Assembly: GCA_902802325.1 (NCBI GenBank)
Contig: CADCLV010000017.1
Span: 1-64,000 of the forward strand
Reading direction: 5' to 3'
Length of the DNA: 64,000 nucleotides
From: Oscillospiraceae bacterium
GTDB taxonomy: Bacteria; Bacillota; Clostridia; Saccharofermentanales; Saccharofermentanaceae
Shown: positions 43,482 to 52,985 of the stretch, piece by piece
How positions within the stretch are numbered: position 1 is the stretch's first letter
How the letters are laid out: each line of letters opens with the position of its first letter
Translations under genes and position numbers: made by a program
The notes under the pieces: generated by a model
The model's input: only the letters and a program-made list of their open reading frames with translations
Databases searched by the model: none
What the model was told of the DNA's origin: nothing

Positions 43482-44903
43482 ATGAATCAGGAAAAGAGCG
43501 AAACCACAAACACGGCCACAGAAGTTCCGGCCGTTTCCTCTTCCAAAGGTGACTTTTCCAAAGGAAGCGTGCCATATCTGATCCTCAAACTCGGCCTTCC
43601 GATCATGCTGGCCGAAATGGTGGTCGTCCTTTATAACATCGTGGACCGGGCCTACATCGGTCACATGGGGGATCGCAGCACCATGGCCATCACGGGACTT
43701 GGCGTATGCTTTCCCCTGATCACATTCATCAGTGCCTTTGCCAATCTCCTGAGTACAGGCGGAACCACCCTGGCCACGATCGCCCGTGGTGAAAAAGACG
43801 ATGCAAAAGCGGAGCGTATGCTGAGCACTTCTTTCACGCTTCTTCTCATCATCGGATCATTTCTCACCGTTACGCTCCTGGCCCTTGCGCCCTGGCTTTT
43901 GGAGCTTCTCGGCGGCGACGAATTATCTCTTCCCTACGCCATCGGTTATTTCCGTATCTACGTGATCGGTACCATTCCGGTACTCATCAGCCTGGGCATG
44001 AACGCATTCATCAATGCACAGGGCTTCCCGAAGATCGGCATGGGCACCGTGATCCTCGGTGCCGTACTGAACATCGCACTGGATCCGCTTTTCATCTTTA
44101 CCTTCGACATGGGTATCCGCGGCGCCGCGCTGGCTACGGTTCTTTCCCAGAGCGCCAGTGCCCTGTGGGTAGTGCTTTTCCTTATGAGTAAGCGTCCGCC
44201 GCTTCGGCTGAGACGTCTTCTCATCGACAGAAAGCAGCTGGGCGGTCTTCTTAAGCTCGGCGCCACCGGATTTACTTTCCGGGTCACCACCAGCTTTACC
44301 CAGGCGATCGTCAACATCATGCTGAAGGCCTGGGCAGGTCCTCTCAGCACCCTCTATGTCGGCGCCATGACACTGAATAACTCGATCCGCGAAGTCATGA
44401 GTCTTCCCATCGGCGGAGTCACGGCAGCCGGCCAGAATGTCATGAGCTACAACTACGGTGCGAAGAAGAACCGCCGTGTCGCGGAATGCATCAAATTCAT
44501 CTTCTTTTCCGGTCTTCTGGTCAACACGCTCCTATGGATCCTGATGCTTCTGTTCCCGCGCCCGATCCTCGGTATCTTCACCAACGACACCGAGCTCATC
44601 GACCTGACCGTGCACTGCGCAAGGATCTACTTCGGCGCCTTCCCCTTCATGGCCCTTCAGATGAGCGGTCAGACCACTTTCGTCGCACTGAACCGTCCGA
44701 AACACGCCCTGTTCTTCTCCATGCTCAGAAAGCTCATTCTCGTCACCCCGCTGACACTTCTTCTTCCAAGCCTGGGACTTGGCGTAGACGGTGTATTCTG
44801 GGCGGAGTTTCTAAGCCAGATGATCGGCGCCAGCATCTGCTTCTCCACGATGTATCTCACCATCTGGCGGAAAATGCGCCGCGGAAAAGAAGAGAAAACC
44901 TGA
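43482..44903 (+). CDS. MATE family efflux transporter
   Basis: The 473-residue protein has twelve predicted membrane segments and the sequence pattern of MATE proteins: LILKLGLPIMLAEMVVVLYN at the start, YIGHMGDRSTMAITGLGVCF, FANLLSTGGTTLATIARGEKD, and the pseudo-repeat GLLVNTLLWILMLLF later. MATE pumps expel cationic drugs or metabolites using sodium or proton gradients. It begins 14 bases after the CDF stop with AAGGAAG before the ATG, so the two transport genes are likely co-transcribed. Confidence 0.88.
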   Translation: MNQEKSETTNTATEVPAVSSSKGDFSKGSVPYLILKLGLPIMLAEMVVVLYNIVDRAYIGHMGDRSTMAITGLGVCFPLITFISAFANLLSTGGTTLATIARGEKDDAKAERMLSTSFTLLLIIGSFLTVTLLALAPWLLELLGGDELSLPYAIGYFRIYVIGTIPVLISLGMNAFINAQGFPKIGMGTVILGAVLNIALDPLFIFTFDMGIRGAALATVLSQSASALWVVLFLMSKRPPLRLRRLLIDRKQLGGLLKLGATGFTFRVTTSFTQAIVNIMLKAWAGPLSTLYVGAMTLNNSIREVMSLPIGGVTAAGQNVMSYNYGAKKNRRVAECIKFIFFSGLLVNTLLWILMLLFPRPILGIFTNDTELIDLTVHCARIYFGAFPFMALQMSGQTTFVALNRPKHALFFSMLRKLILVTPLTLLLPSLGLGVDGVFWAEFLSQMIGASICFSTMYLTIWRKMRRGKEEKT

Positions 44904-45020
44904 CTTTTCAGATTTCTTTTTCCGACGTGACGAAACTGTCATCTACCGCATGCATTTCCTCACATAAACTCCACATTGGAACGTTACGATAACCGCATCC
45001 AAACGAAAGGAGCGGGAATC

Positions 45021-46064
45021 ATGCGGATCCGAAAGATCTATCTCCTCTATCTTCTCCAGTTATTTTTCATCGGGCTCCTGGCCCTGGTGCTTCTGGGATA
45101 TCAAATGAGTTCCCAAAAGAAAGACTTTTTTGAAAATGAAATGTTCAGTCCCTATGTCCGGGGCTTACAGATGTCCAGCGGGGAGCTGTCCGAAGAAGTG
45201 CATTTCGGGATTCCCAAAGTAGATGACACGGACTTCATGCTCTACCGGTATCTGTCCTACGGGCAATCCGAGATCGTCCGCGGGATCTATGGAACCAAAG
45301 ACGTGTTCGATTTCGGAAAACATGTTTCCCGGGGCCGTTTCTTCACTTCGAAAGACTACTCGGACGCTTCTCCGACAGCCGTACTTGGGAGCCGCGCCTT
45401 CGAAAATACTTCCGAGCGCAACGGCAAAAGATATTACGTCTATGACAATACCGAATACGAAGTGATCGGTGTATTTAAAGAAAGAAATGATCCTCTGGAC
45501 CGGGCCGTATACCTGAATCTGACTTATCTGGACCAGACCATCGATCAGCGCTTCGGTGTCTACTATATCGACGCCAAAAGCACTTCTGCCGTCCGAAAAG
45601 TCGAAGAGCAGATCCGAAGCGACGTCCGGGGTGCATTTACCATATTTGAAATCGAATATCAGTCCCCGCTTTCCCATGAGATGGGCAGAATGGATTTTAC
45701 TCTTTATCTGTTCAGCAGTATCGCCGCTTTTCTCTGCATGCTGATCACCACGATCTTTCTGATCTCCGGCCAGCGCTACAGTCTCGCCGTGAAAAAGCTT
45801 TGCGGGATGACGCAAAAAGAACTGTTCTTCGATAGCAGCAGGAAAAACCTTCTGATCTCGGGTCTTTCTTTCCTCCTCCTTTTCGCCTCGATGAAGGTGC
45901 TGACCCATGCCGTACATCTTCGTATTCTGACCGAATGCCCTCTTCGTTTTCAGCACTATCTTTTTACCGCAGTGATACTTTTTTTCATCGGGATCCTAAA
46001 TTCGGCCTATACTACCCGGCTTTGTCATCACATGGAATTAAGTACGATTTTGAAAGGACGCTAA
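45021..46064 (+). CDS. Small FtsX-like ABC permease subunit (first of two)
   Basis: This 347-residue protein has one N-terminal membrane helix (IYLLYLLQLFFIGLLALVLL), an extracytoplasmic MacB-like domain (about 35-240, with GRFFTSKDYSDASPTAVLGS and EYEVIGVFKERNDP) and three C-terminal segments. This is the single-FtsX plan. It overlaps in function with the next gene (46068), which has the same plan, so the transporter is probably a heterodimer of two short permeases with the ATPase at 47459. AGGAG at 45008-45012 fixes the start. Confidence 0.75.
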   Translation: MRIRKIYLLYLLQLFFIGLLALVLLGYQMSSQKKDFFENEMFSPYVRGLQMSSGELSEEVHFGIPKVDDTDFMLYRYLSYGQSEIVRGIYGTKDVFDFGKHVSRGRFFTSKDYSDASPTAVLGSRAFENTSERNGKRYYVYDNTEYEVIGVFKERNDPLDRAVYLNLTYLDQTIDQRFGVYYIDAKSTSAVRKVEEQIRSDVRGAFTIFEIEYQSPLSHEMGRMDFTLYLFSSIAAFLCMLITTIFLISGQRYSLAVKKLCGMTQKELFFDSSRKNLLISGLSFLLLFASMKVLTHAVHLRILTECPLRFQHYLFTAVILFFIGILNSAYTTRLCHHMELSTILKGR

Positions 46065-46067
46065 ACT

Positions 46068-47408
46068 ATGTTCGCTCTGATCCTTCTGGAATTGAAAACT
46101 GTTTTCTCCTCCCATAAGCGGATCTTCTTTCTTTCGGTCCTGGCCTTCACCTGCGCCTGCATCGGGATCAATGCCAGTATGTCCGGCCTTCTTCTCACAA
46201 GAACGCAGCATCAGGCCACCGAGGAAAGCTTTGGAAATAAGACCGCTTACGAGATCACCATGGACGGAGAAAGTGATACATATATCCGGGTATTCAGTAA
46301 TGAAAACAGCGGAAAAGTGAAGTCTCTTTTTGAAGCTCTTTCCAGGGATCCATCAATCCGGTTCCGCTATAGTACGGAGAATCTGATGGACTTTTTTGAC
46401 CCGGATGATCCATCTTATAACCACGATGATTTCCCCCGTTTCAAAGAAGAATTCCGGATCGGGTATGAGACCGGAGATGTGGTCTATGACGACAGCTATC
46501 TCACCTTAAAAGCCATCTATGCAGATAAGCTTTTCTTTTCGGAACAAGGCGTCAATATCGAAGACGGCCGGTCTTTTCAAGATACAGATTTTATCGTGGA
46601 TTCTCCGGAAGGGATCGTCATTCCGGTAATACTCGGTCACGAATATAGAGATCTCTATCAGGTAGGTGATCGGATCGAAAATGCCCATATGGGCACGGTA
46701 AAACCACTTACACTGGAAGTCGTCGGTTTTTTAAAAGAAGGCAGTTTCTTTTACGATAACAATGCCATACGTATTCTTCTCGACCGGTACATGATCGTCC
46801 CGTCCATCGAAACCGCCTATGATGGACGTCTGGAAAACGGCACCTACGATGAACTGACTCATGCCGCGTATGACTCCATGAAGATCATTAACTCCCGGAT
46901 CCTCTGTGAAAACAGCGATCGGGAAGAAGTCGAAAAACGCGTCCGGGAAATATTCACGGAAAACGGTTTTTCCGAACTTCGTCTTTCCGAAGAAAGCAAA
47001 GGCGCCCAAATGCAGCTTCACCATGCACGGGAAAACCTGACAGTCAGTATTCTGATCACTTCCTTCGTGATCGTACTGATCTGCCTTATGATATTGATCT
47101 CTACCTTCTACCGCATAACGAAGGACAGAAAAAAATACAGTATTTATTCACTCCATGGTATCTCCAACTGGAAGATCGCACTCCTTGTCAATGTGGAAAC
47201 GATCCTGATATTCCTTTGTTCCGCGATCCTGTTCTTCGTTATGCGGTCCCTCTTTGCATCCCTTCCCGCACTGGATTTCGGTCTTCATACGCATTCCGTT
47301 CTTTCGATCTTTTCGATCCAGATCCTCCTTCTTTTCCTGATCGGACTTTACGGAAAAAAGAAAGTGCGGAAAGTCGATATGAGCAGCGTTCTTCGGGATC
47401 ATGATTAA
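46068..47408 (+). CDS. FtsX-like ABC permease subunit (second of two)
   Basis: The 446-residue protein again has one N-terminal segment (RIFFLSVLAFTCACIGINAS), a large extracytoplasmic domain (about 40-320) and three C-terminal segments (SILITSFVIVLICLMILIST, LVNVETILIFLCSAILFFVM, SIFSIQILLLFLIGLYGKKK). YRITKDRKKYSIYSLHGISN is the likely ATPase-coupling loop. It starts four bases after the previous permease and is followed by the ATPase gene, so all three belong to one operon. AAAGGA precedes the ATG. Confidence 0.75.
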   Translation: MFALILLELKTVFSSHKRIFFLSVLAFTCACIGINASMSGLLLTRTQHQATEESFGNKTAYEITMDGESDTYIRVFSNENSGKVKSLFEALSRDPSIRFRYSTENLMDFFDPDDPSYNHDDFPRFKEEFRIGYETGDVVYDDSYLTLKAIYADKLFFSEQGVNIEDGRSFQDTDFIVDSPEGIVIPVILGHEYRDLYQVGDRIENAHMGTVKPLTLEVVGFLKEGSFFYDNNAIRILLDRYMIVPSIETAYDGRLENGTYDELTHAAYDSMKIINSRILCENSDREEVEKRVREIFTENGFSELRLSEESKGAQMQLHHARENLTVSILITSFVIVLICLMILISTFYRITKDRKKYSIYSLHGISNWKIALLVNVETILIFLCSAILFFVMRSLFASLPALDFGLHTHSVLSIFSIQILLLFLIGLYGKKKVRKVDMSSVLRDHD

Positions 47409-47458
47409 CCCGGACCGAGAAACGGTGACGGGAAAATAAGCATTCGAAAGGAAAAAAC

Positions 47459-48124
47459 ATGAGCTTGATCAGAGTAAAAAACTTAAGTAAAAACTACGGT
47501 ACGAAGAAGAAGATCCCTGCCTTGAAAGGATTTGACATGACGCTGGAAAAGGGCGAAATGGTGGCCATTATGGGCAGGTCCGGCTCCGGCAAATCCACTG
47601 TGCTGAATCTTCTTTCCGGGATCGATCAGCTGGAGGGCGGACAGTACTTTTTCGAAGACACGGATATGTTCCGTCTTTCGGAGAAAAACATGATCCGGTT
47701 CCGAAGAGAAAACATCGGGGTCATCTTCCAGCACTTTGCACTGATCGATGAATTCACCGTGTTTCAGAACATCGCGCTTCCCTTGAAACTTCGTCACATT
47801 CCGTCCGCTCTGATCGAAGAGAAAGTTAGAAATATCGCAGACGAACTGGGGATCAGTTCTCTTCTTCAAAAATATCCGAAGGAACTTTCCGGCGGAGAAG
47901 CCCAGCGCACCGCCATCGCCCGCGCCATCATCACCGAACCGAAACTGATCCTGGCAGACGAGCCCACCGGTGCATTAGACGAAGAAAACGGACTTCGGAT
48001 CATGACCGTTTTTGCCCGTCTTCACGAGAAAGGAAATACACTTGTCATCGTTACCCACGACCCCCAGGTGGCTTCCTGCTGCCAGCGGACGATCCGCATT
48101 AAAGACGGTAGAAACGAGCCATAG
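47459..48124 (+). CDS. ABC transporter ATP-binding protein (MacB/LolD-like)
   Basis: The 221-residue ATPase has Walker [11 protein letters not shown]-loop [18 protein letters not shown], signature [14 protein letters not shown], Walker [13 protein letters not shown] and switch His IVTHDPQVA. It belongs to the same broad group as the other two stand-alone ATPases here, but the Q-loop is more divergent. With the two permeases upstream and the lipoprotein and two-component system downstream, the layout resembles peptide-antibiotic sensing and detoxification modules (Bce-like in logic, not in permease structure). Confidence 0.88.
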   Translation: MSLIRVKNLSKNYGTKKKIPALKGFDMTLEKGEMVAIMGRSGSGKSTVLNLLSGIDQLEGGQYFFEDTDMFRLSEKNMIRFRRENIGVIFQHFALIDEFTVFQNIALPLKLRHIPSALIEEKVRNIADELGISSLLQKYPKELSGGEAQRTAIARAIITEPKLILADEPTGALDEENGLRIMTVFARLHEKGNTLVIVTHDPQVASCCQRTIRIKDGRNEP

Positions 48125-48176
48125 CTCATTTTACATAACACACTAAACAAGTTTTTATAATGGGAGGAAATGTATC

Positions 48177-48446
48177 ATGAAAAAAAGAATTGGTGTAGTA
48201 TTAGTTTTACTGGGATGTCTTTTCAGCTTTAGTGCCTGTGGTTCAGATGAGACCACAACTTCCGCTTCAGAGACGACTACTGCTGTGACTTCAAGTGAAA
48301 CACAGAGTAATTCTGAAAAGGCATCTTCGACCTCGGTTTCAGAAAAGAAAGGATCCGAGCAGATGATCGTAAAAGAAATCGTCATCGATGAAAACCAGCC
48401 CACCTCTTCCGGAGAAAATGTGATCTCTCAGGAAATCGTGGTCTGA
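48177..48446 (+). CDS. Small Ser/Thr-rich lipoprotein
   Basis: An 89-residue protein with a clean lipoprotein signal (MKKRIGVVLVLLGCLFSF then SAC, Cys near residue 21) followed by a Ser/Thr/Glu-rich mature part and a short hydrophobic end (MIVKEIVIDENQ ... VISQEIVV). GGGAGG precedes the start. It lies between the ABC transporter and the two-component genes in the same direction. I do not recognise a family; a surface accessory or ligand-presenting role is a guess from its position. Confidence 0.7.
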   Translation: MKKRIGVVLVLLGCLFSFSACGSDETTTSASETTTAVTSSETQSNSEKASSTSVSEKKGSEQMIVKEIVIDENQPTSSGENVISQEIVV

Positions 48447-48465
48447 CATATGGAGGTACCGGCCT

Positions 48466-49125
48466 ATGGATCCGTTAAAGATCCTGATCGTGGAAGATGA
48501 TAAGATCCAAAATGACGTACTCGCCGCTTTTCTTCGGAAAGACGGCGATGACGTCGTTTCCGCCTACACGCTTTCGGAAGCGGAAGAAGTCTTTGACCCC
48601 TCTTTCAAGCTGGTCGTTCTGGATGTCATGCTGCCGGACGGATCAGGCATCGATTTTCTCCGGAGCATCCGCCGGATCAGTACTGTCCCGGTCATTATGC
48701 TGACGGCGCTCGATGATGATTTTACCAAGATCCAGACCTTCGATCTTCATGCCGATGAATACGTGGATAAGCCCGTTTCTCCGCAGGTCATGACCCGCCG
48801 GATCCACGCCCTGACGGACCGGATCTACGGGCAGGGAACTCAGTGTACCGTAAAAGGATATACTTTCGATTTTCCCCGTTTTCTCGTCATCGACCAGAAG
48901 GGAAACGAGATCCGTTTCACGAATAAAGAAATGGGGATCTTACGCTATCTTCTGGAAAACCGCGGCAAAGCCGTATCCCGGGATTTTCTGATCACCAATC
49001 TCTGGGGCTGTGAATACGAATCGGAAGAGCGCGCCATCGATACCCATATCAAGAACATCAGAAAAAAACTGGATCCGGATATCATCCTCACCATCAAGGG
49101 GATCGGCTATCGGCTGAATCTGTAA
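48466..49125 (+). CDS. OmpR/PhoB-family response regulator
   Basis: The 219-residue regulator has an N-terminal receiver domain (ILIVEDDKIQNDVL acidic pair; VVLDVMLPDGSG, phospho-acceptor Asp near 52; VIMLTA; DEYVDKPVSPQ, Lys) and a C-terminal winged-helix domain (FTNKEMGILRYLLENRGKAV ... RAIDTHIKNIRKKL ... IKGIGYRLNL). It binds DNA when phosphorylated by the histidine kinase encoded 11 bases downstream. The likely target is the adjacent ABC transporter operon. GGAGG precedes the start. Confidence 0.92.
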   Translation: MDPLKILIVEDDKIQNDVLAAFLRKDGDDVVSAYTLSEAEEVFDPSFKLVVLDVMLPDGSGIDFLRSIRRISTVPVIMLTALDDDFTKIQTFDLHADEYVDKPVSPQVMTRRIHALTDRIYGQGTQCTVKGYTFDFPRFLVIDQKGNEIRFTNKEMGILRYLLENRGKAVSRDFLITNLWGCEYESEERAIDTHIKNIRKKLDPDIILTIKGIGYRLNL

Positions 49126-49136
49126 GGAGATCTTCC

Positions 49137-50582
49137 ATGAAGAAGAAACATACACTGAATTTCTTTACCAAGACTCTTCTTATTTCTCTTGCGATGCTTC
49201 TTTCCATCGTCCTGATCGCCTATCTTCTCCTTTACCTTCTCATGCCCCGTTTTTACCGGGAATATAAGAAAAAAGAATACACCGGCATGGCCGGGAAATT
49301 TGCTTCTGAATTATCTCTGGCCAAAGACGAATCGGAAGAGTTTTCTCTTCTGACCGATTTTGCCCATCAGAACCATATCGGCTGCGCCATACTGGACAAA
49401 GACGGAAAAACACTGGTCCGCTTTTCGGAAAACTTAGGGGTTTCTCTGGAGCAGAATACCGATTCGGATGCAATTTCTACCGAACACGAGAATACCAGCA
49501 TTCTTTCTTATTCCGTCAGTGAGAATGCAGGTAAAAACGACTCCCTTCAGGCAGAATGCGACTACCAAAATGCATCCGGCATGCCCCGCACCTTGATCCT
49601 GGATGTTCCTCTTCAGCCCATCAATGAAGCAAAGGCAGTGCTTTTCCAGGTGCTCCCCTTCGCCTGTCTTTTTTGTGTGCTCTTCTCTTTTCTCCTGGCC
49701 ACGATCTTTTCCCATATCGTGACCCAGCCCATCCGGAAAGTGCAAAAAAGCGTCCGTGAAATGGCCGAGCTTCAGCCGGATGCCCGTATCTCCGACTCCG
49801 ACGGCGGTGCTTTTGCCGAAATGAGTGCGGACATCAACGCCATGTACGAAGAGCTTCGCACCACCATCGTTGACCTGGAAAACCAGATCCGCATGCACGA
49901 TGATTCCGAAAACCAGAAGATCGCTTTTTTACGGAATGTCTCCCACGAACTGAAGACGCCTTTGGCTTCGGCAAATGCACTGATCGAGGGCATTACCTGC
50001 GGGATCCCTCCCTATTGCGAGGAAAAAGAAAAGTACCTGAAAGAATGCCGGACCCTTCTTTCCCGGGCCATCACACTGACCAAGGAATCCCTGAATCTGT
50101 CGCCGGTCTATCACGAAGAACCGAAAGAGATGGATCTGAAAACAATGGTAGAAAAAGAATTCCGTCAGTATAAAGTGATATTGAAATCCCGCCAGATCCG
50201 GACCAGCCTGGATGTGCCCGAAAACTACTCTATCCGGACCTCTCCCAATCTTTTTTCCCAGGTCCTTTCCAATGTCTTTTCCAATGCCGCCAAATATACG
50301 GATGCCGGCGGATCAGTAAATGTCCGCTTTTCGGAAAATACACTCATGATCGAAAATACCTGTACCCCGCTTTCGGAAGAAGAGATAATCGATGCCATGA
50401 AGCCTCTTCATACGGGAAAAGCACCTCACCCGGATTCCAACGGATTGGGGCTTTTCATCGTATCCCAGTCTCTGGGACTTCTAAAACTTCCCTTCGAGTT
50501 TGCCCCGATTCCGGACGGATCCGGCATGCGGTTCTCCATCTATCTTTCTTCTGCGAAATCTTTACAGAACGTTATAGTATAA
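49137..50582 (+). CDS. Two-component sensor histidine kinase
   Basis: The 481-residue kinase has two membrane helices (about 12-33 and 165-190) around a ~130-residue extracytoplasmic sensor, then a HAMP-like segment (TQPIRKVQKSVREMAELQPD). The catalytic core follows: H-box FLRNVSHELKTPLASANALI (phospho-His), N-box NLFSQVLSNVFSNAAKYTDA and G-box SNGLGLFIVSQSLG. It would phosphorylate the response regulator upstream. The sizeable sensor domain contrasts with the tiny loop of BceS kinases, so it can bind a ligand itself. AAGGAG precedes the ATG. Confidence 0.92.
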   Translation: MKKKHTLNFFTKTLLISLAMLLSIVLIAYLLLYLLMPRFYREYKKKEYTGMAGKFASELSLAKDESEEFSLLTDFAHQNHIGCAILDKDGKTLVRFSENLGVSLEQNTDSDAISTEHENTSILSYSVSENAGKNDSLQAECDYQNASGMPRTLILDVPLQPINEAKAVLFQVLPFACLFCVLFSFLLATIFSHIVTQPIRKVQKSVREMAELQPDARISDSDGGAFAEMSADINAMYEELRTTIVDLENQIRMHDDSENQKIAFLRNVSHELKTPLASANALIEGITCGIPPYCEEKEKYLKECRTLLSRAITLTKESLNLSPVYHEEPKEMDLKTMVEKEFRQYKVILKSRQIRTSLDVPENYSIRTSPNLFSQVLSNVFSNAAKYTDAGGSVNVRFSENTLMIENTCTPLSEEEIIDAMKPLHTGKAPHPDSNGLGLFIVSQSLGLLKLPFEFAPIPDGSGMRFSIYLSSAKSLQNVIV

Positions 50583-50612
50583 TAGGTGTGCAAATCAGGA
50601 GGCGAAAGACGC

Positions 50613-52958
50613 ATGAAGATCACAGAAAAGCTGGATAACAGACATATACTCATCTGGGGAAAAGGAAGAGAAGGAAAATCCTCCGAGAAGTTCCTTTCCG
50701 AACACTGCCCCGGTGCGACCTATGAGATGGTGGAAGGTTCTGAAGAAGACATTTCGAAACTCTCCGGCGGATTCGATTATATTCTTAAAAGTCCGGGCAT
50801 CATCACTCATGTTCCGGATCCGAAATATATCTCCCAGACGCGTCTTTTCATGGAGGAGTTCCGGTCACAGATCGTCGGCATTACCGGAACGAAAGGAAAG
50901 AGTACGACTTCTTCACTTCTTTATCACGTCCTTCATGACCTGAGAGACGGAGATGCCATCCTCTGCGGAAATATCGGTCTTCCCTGCTTCGACTACTACG
51001 ATGACATCTCGAAAGACACCATCATCGTCTACGAGCTTTCCTGCCATCAGCTTTCGGATCTGGAGTTCTCCCCTCATGTGGCCGTATTCCTCAATCTCTA
51101 CGAGGATCATCTGGACCGCTATAAGACTATGGAAAACTACTTCAATGCGAAGAAGAATATCACGATCCATCAGGAACCTGGTGACTATCTTTTCTACGGA
51201 AATGATGTTCCGGAAATCGACACGAAAGCGAAGAAAAACCTTTTGGATTTTAATACATCGATGAACTTCGATATGAAGCTCAAAGGCGCGCATAATCAGT
51301 TCAATGCCACTTTCGTTTACCGGATCTGCACAGAAGTTTTCGGTCTGGATCCGGAAAAAGTCCGAAAGAGCATCGAGACTTTTACCGGTCTTCACCACCG
51401 TCTGGAATTCGTCGGCAATTTCGACGGTATCGATTTTTATAATGACTCCATCAGCACGATCCCCCAGGCCACCATCCAGGCAGCCACCAGTATCAGTAAT
51501 ACCGGCACGCTCCTCATCGGCGGCATGGACCGCGGCATCGACTATACCGCGCTTATTGATTTCGTAAAAGCACATCCGGAGTATCAGTACATTTTCTCCT
51601 ATGAATCCGGCAAACGCATCTATGCCGATGTGGGCGATCTTCCTTATACCCATCTGGTAGAAGACTTAAAAGAGTCCATCGATTTAGGAAAGAAACTGAC
51701 TCCCGCCGGAAAAGCCTGCATCCTTTCCCCGGCCGCCGCATCTTACACCCACTTCAAGGATTTCGAAGCCCGCGGAAATAAATTCTGTCAGATCCTCCGG
51801 GGCGAGACCACTCTCGTCTTTACGGGAGATATCGGATTTGACCGTTATATGGATCACCGCTGGGAAGATCCGAACCTTCTGAGCAAGCGGGTTAAGGATG
51901 TCCTTTCCTATGCCGATCACGTCATCGCCAATGTGGAAGGCCCTATCATGGAAGGAACGAAGAATGAAGCCACCGAGGGCGCACAGCAGCTCCTTCACTT
52001 CATGGATCCGAAAGTTGCGGATTTTCTTCAGGAAAACCACTGTGACATCTGGAATATCTGCAATAATCACATTAAAGATGCAGGCGAAGCAGGCATTGCT
52101 TCCACACTCGACGAAGCCCAAAAACGCAGCATCCAAACCATCGGTGCCGGCATGAATATAAAGGAAGCCAGAAAGATCCTTTATCTTCCGGAAGCGGGCG
52201 GCATCGGCATGTTCGGCGTCGGCTATCAGCGGGCCTGCAGAAAGGCAGGAGAAAATGAAGCCGGCTGCTTCAGCTGGAGCGATCTGGATGCGATACAGGA
52301 AGCCATTTCCGAGATCAAGAAGACCTGCCGCTGGTGTATCGTTGTGGCCCACGCAGGAGAAGAATTCACACCGCTTCCGTCTCCGTATACCCGCGACCGC
52401 TATCACCTGTACCTTCAGATGGGAGCGGACTTCGTGGTCTCCCACCATCCGCATGTCCCCATGAATTATGAGATGGTCGGCGATAAGGCGATCTTCTACT
52501 CACTGGGTAATTTCATCTTCGACACACCCTATCAGCGTTCTCAGTTTAATACGGAAAAAGGACTTCTTCTGCAGCTGGATCTGTCTTCTGAAAACTGGTC
52601 ATTTAAGCCCTACGGCATCGACATTTTACGGGATACGGAGCGCATAGATATCGGCTCTCTTCCGGTGATCTTTCAGGACGTGCAGGAAGACGAATATAAG
52701 CTTCTTTCCCCTCTTTCGGCCAAGATGCACATTGCCGCCACGAAACGGCAGATGACTTATTTAAAGCCGGATCAGTTTAAAAATGCCACGGAAGAAGACT
52801 GGAAAGCGCATTTTTCCGAGCCCATGCGTACCGGCCGCGTACCGGGAGAGACCCTGGATTTCTTCATTTTATGTCCTCTTGCGGAAGAAGCGGAAAAAGG
52901 CGCATGGAAAAAGAGCGCGCATCAGGACATCGTCAAATATATCCTGGATCAGATGTAA
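50613..52958 (+). CDS. MurD-like Mur ligase fused to a CapA-type domain
   Basis: The 781-residue protein is a fusion. Residues ~1-410 are a MurD-type ligase: a UDP-binding Rossmann start (HILIWGKGREGKSSEKFL), ATP loop GITGTKGKSTTSSLLYHVL, ELSCHQLSDLE, NLYEDHLDRYKTMENYFNAK and GGMDRGIDY. The C-terminal motif reads NDSISTIPQATIQA where classical MurD has NDSKATN. Residues ~415-781 are a CapA/PGA_cap metallophosphatase-like domain (LVFTGDIGFDRYM, NVEGPIM, NICNNHIKDAGEAG, VVAHAGEEFTP, DFVVSHHPHVP, FYSLGNFIFDT). CapA is linked to poly-gamma-glutamate assembly. Together they suggest a cytoplasmic enzyme that adds or handles glutamate on a wall precursor or polymer. AGGAGG fixes the start at 50613. 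Confidence 0.85.
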   Translation: MKITEKLDNRHILIWGKGREGKSSEKFLSEHCPGATYEMVEGSEEDISKLSGGFDYILKSPGIITHVPDPKYISQTRLFMEEFRSQIVGITGTKGKSTTSSLLYHVLHDLRDGDAILCGNIGLPCFDYYDDISKDTIIVYELSCHQLSDLEFSPHVAVFLNLYEDHLDRYKTMENYFNAKKNITIHQEPGDYLFYGNDVPEIDTKAKKNLLDFNTSMNFDMKLKGAHNQFNATFVYRICTEVFGLDPEKVRKSIETFTGLHHRLEFVGNFDGIDFYNDSISTIPQATIQAATSISNTGTLLIGGMDRGIDYTALIDFVKAHPEYQYIFSYESGKRIYADVGDLPYTHLVEDLKESIDLGKKLTPAGKACILSPAAASYTHFKDFEARGNKFCQILRGETTLVFTGDIGFDRYMDHRWEDPNLLSKRVKDVLSYADHVIANVEGPIMEGTKNEATEGAQQLLHFMDPKVADFLQENHCDIWNICNNHIKDAGEAGIASTLDEAQKRSIQTIGAGMNIKEARKILYLPEAGGIGMFGVGYQRACRKAGENEAGCFSWSDLDAIQEAISEIKKTCRWCIVVAHAGEEFTPLPSPYTRDRYHLYLQMGADFVVSHHPHVPMNYEMVGDKAIFYSLGNFIFDTPYQRSQFNTEKGLLLQLDLSSENWSFKPYGIDILRDTERIDIGSLPVIFQDVQEDEYKLLSPLSAKMHIAATKRQMTYLKPDQFKNATEEDWKAHFSEPMRTGRVPGETLDFFILCPLAEEAEKGAWKKSAHQDIVKYILDQM

Positions 52959-52985
52959 AGTGTAATGTGTAATATAGAAATGAAA

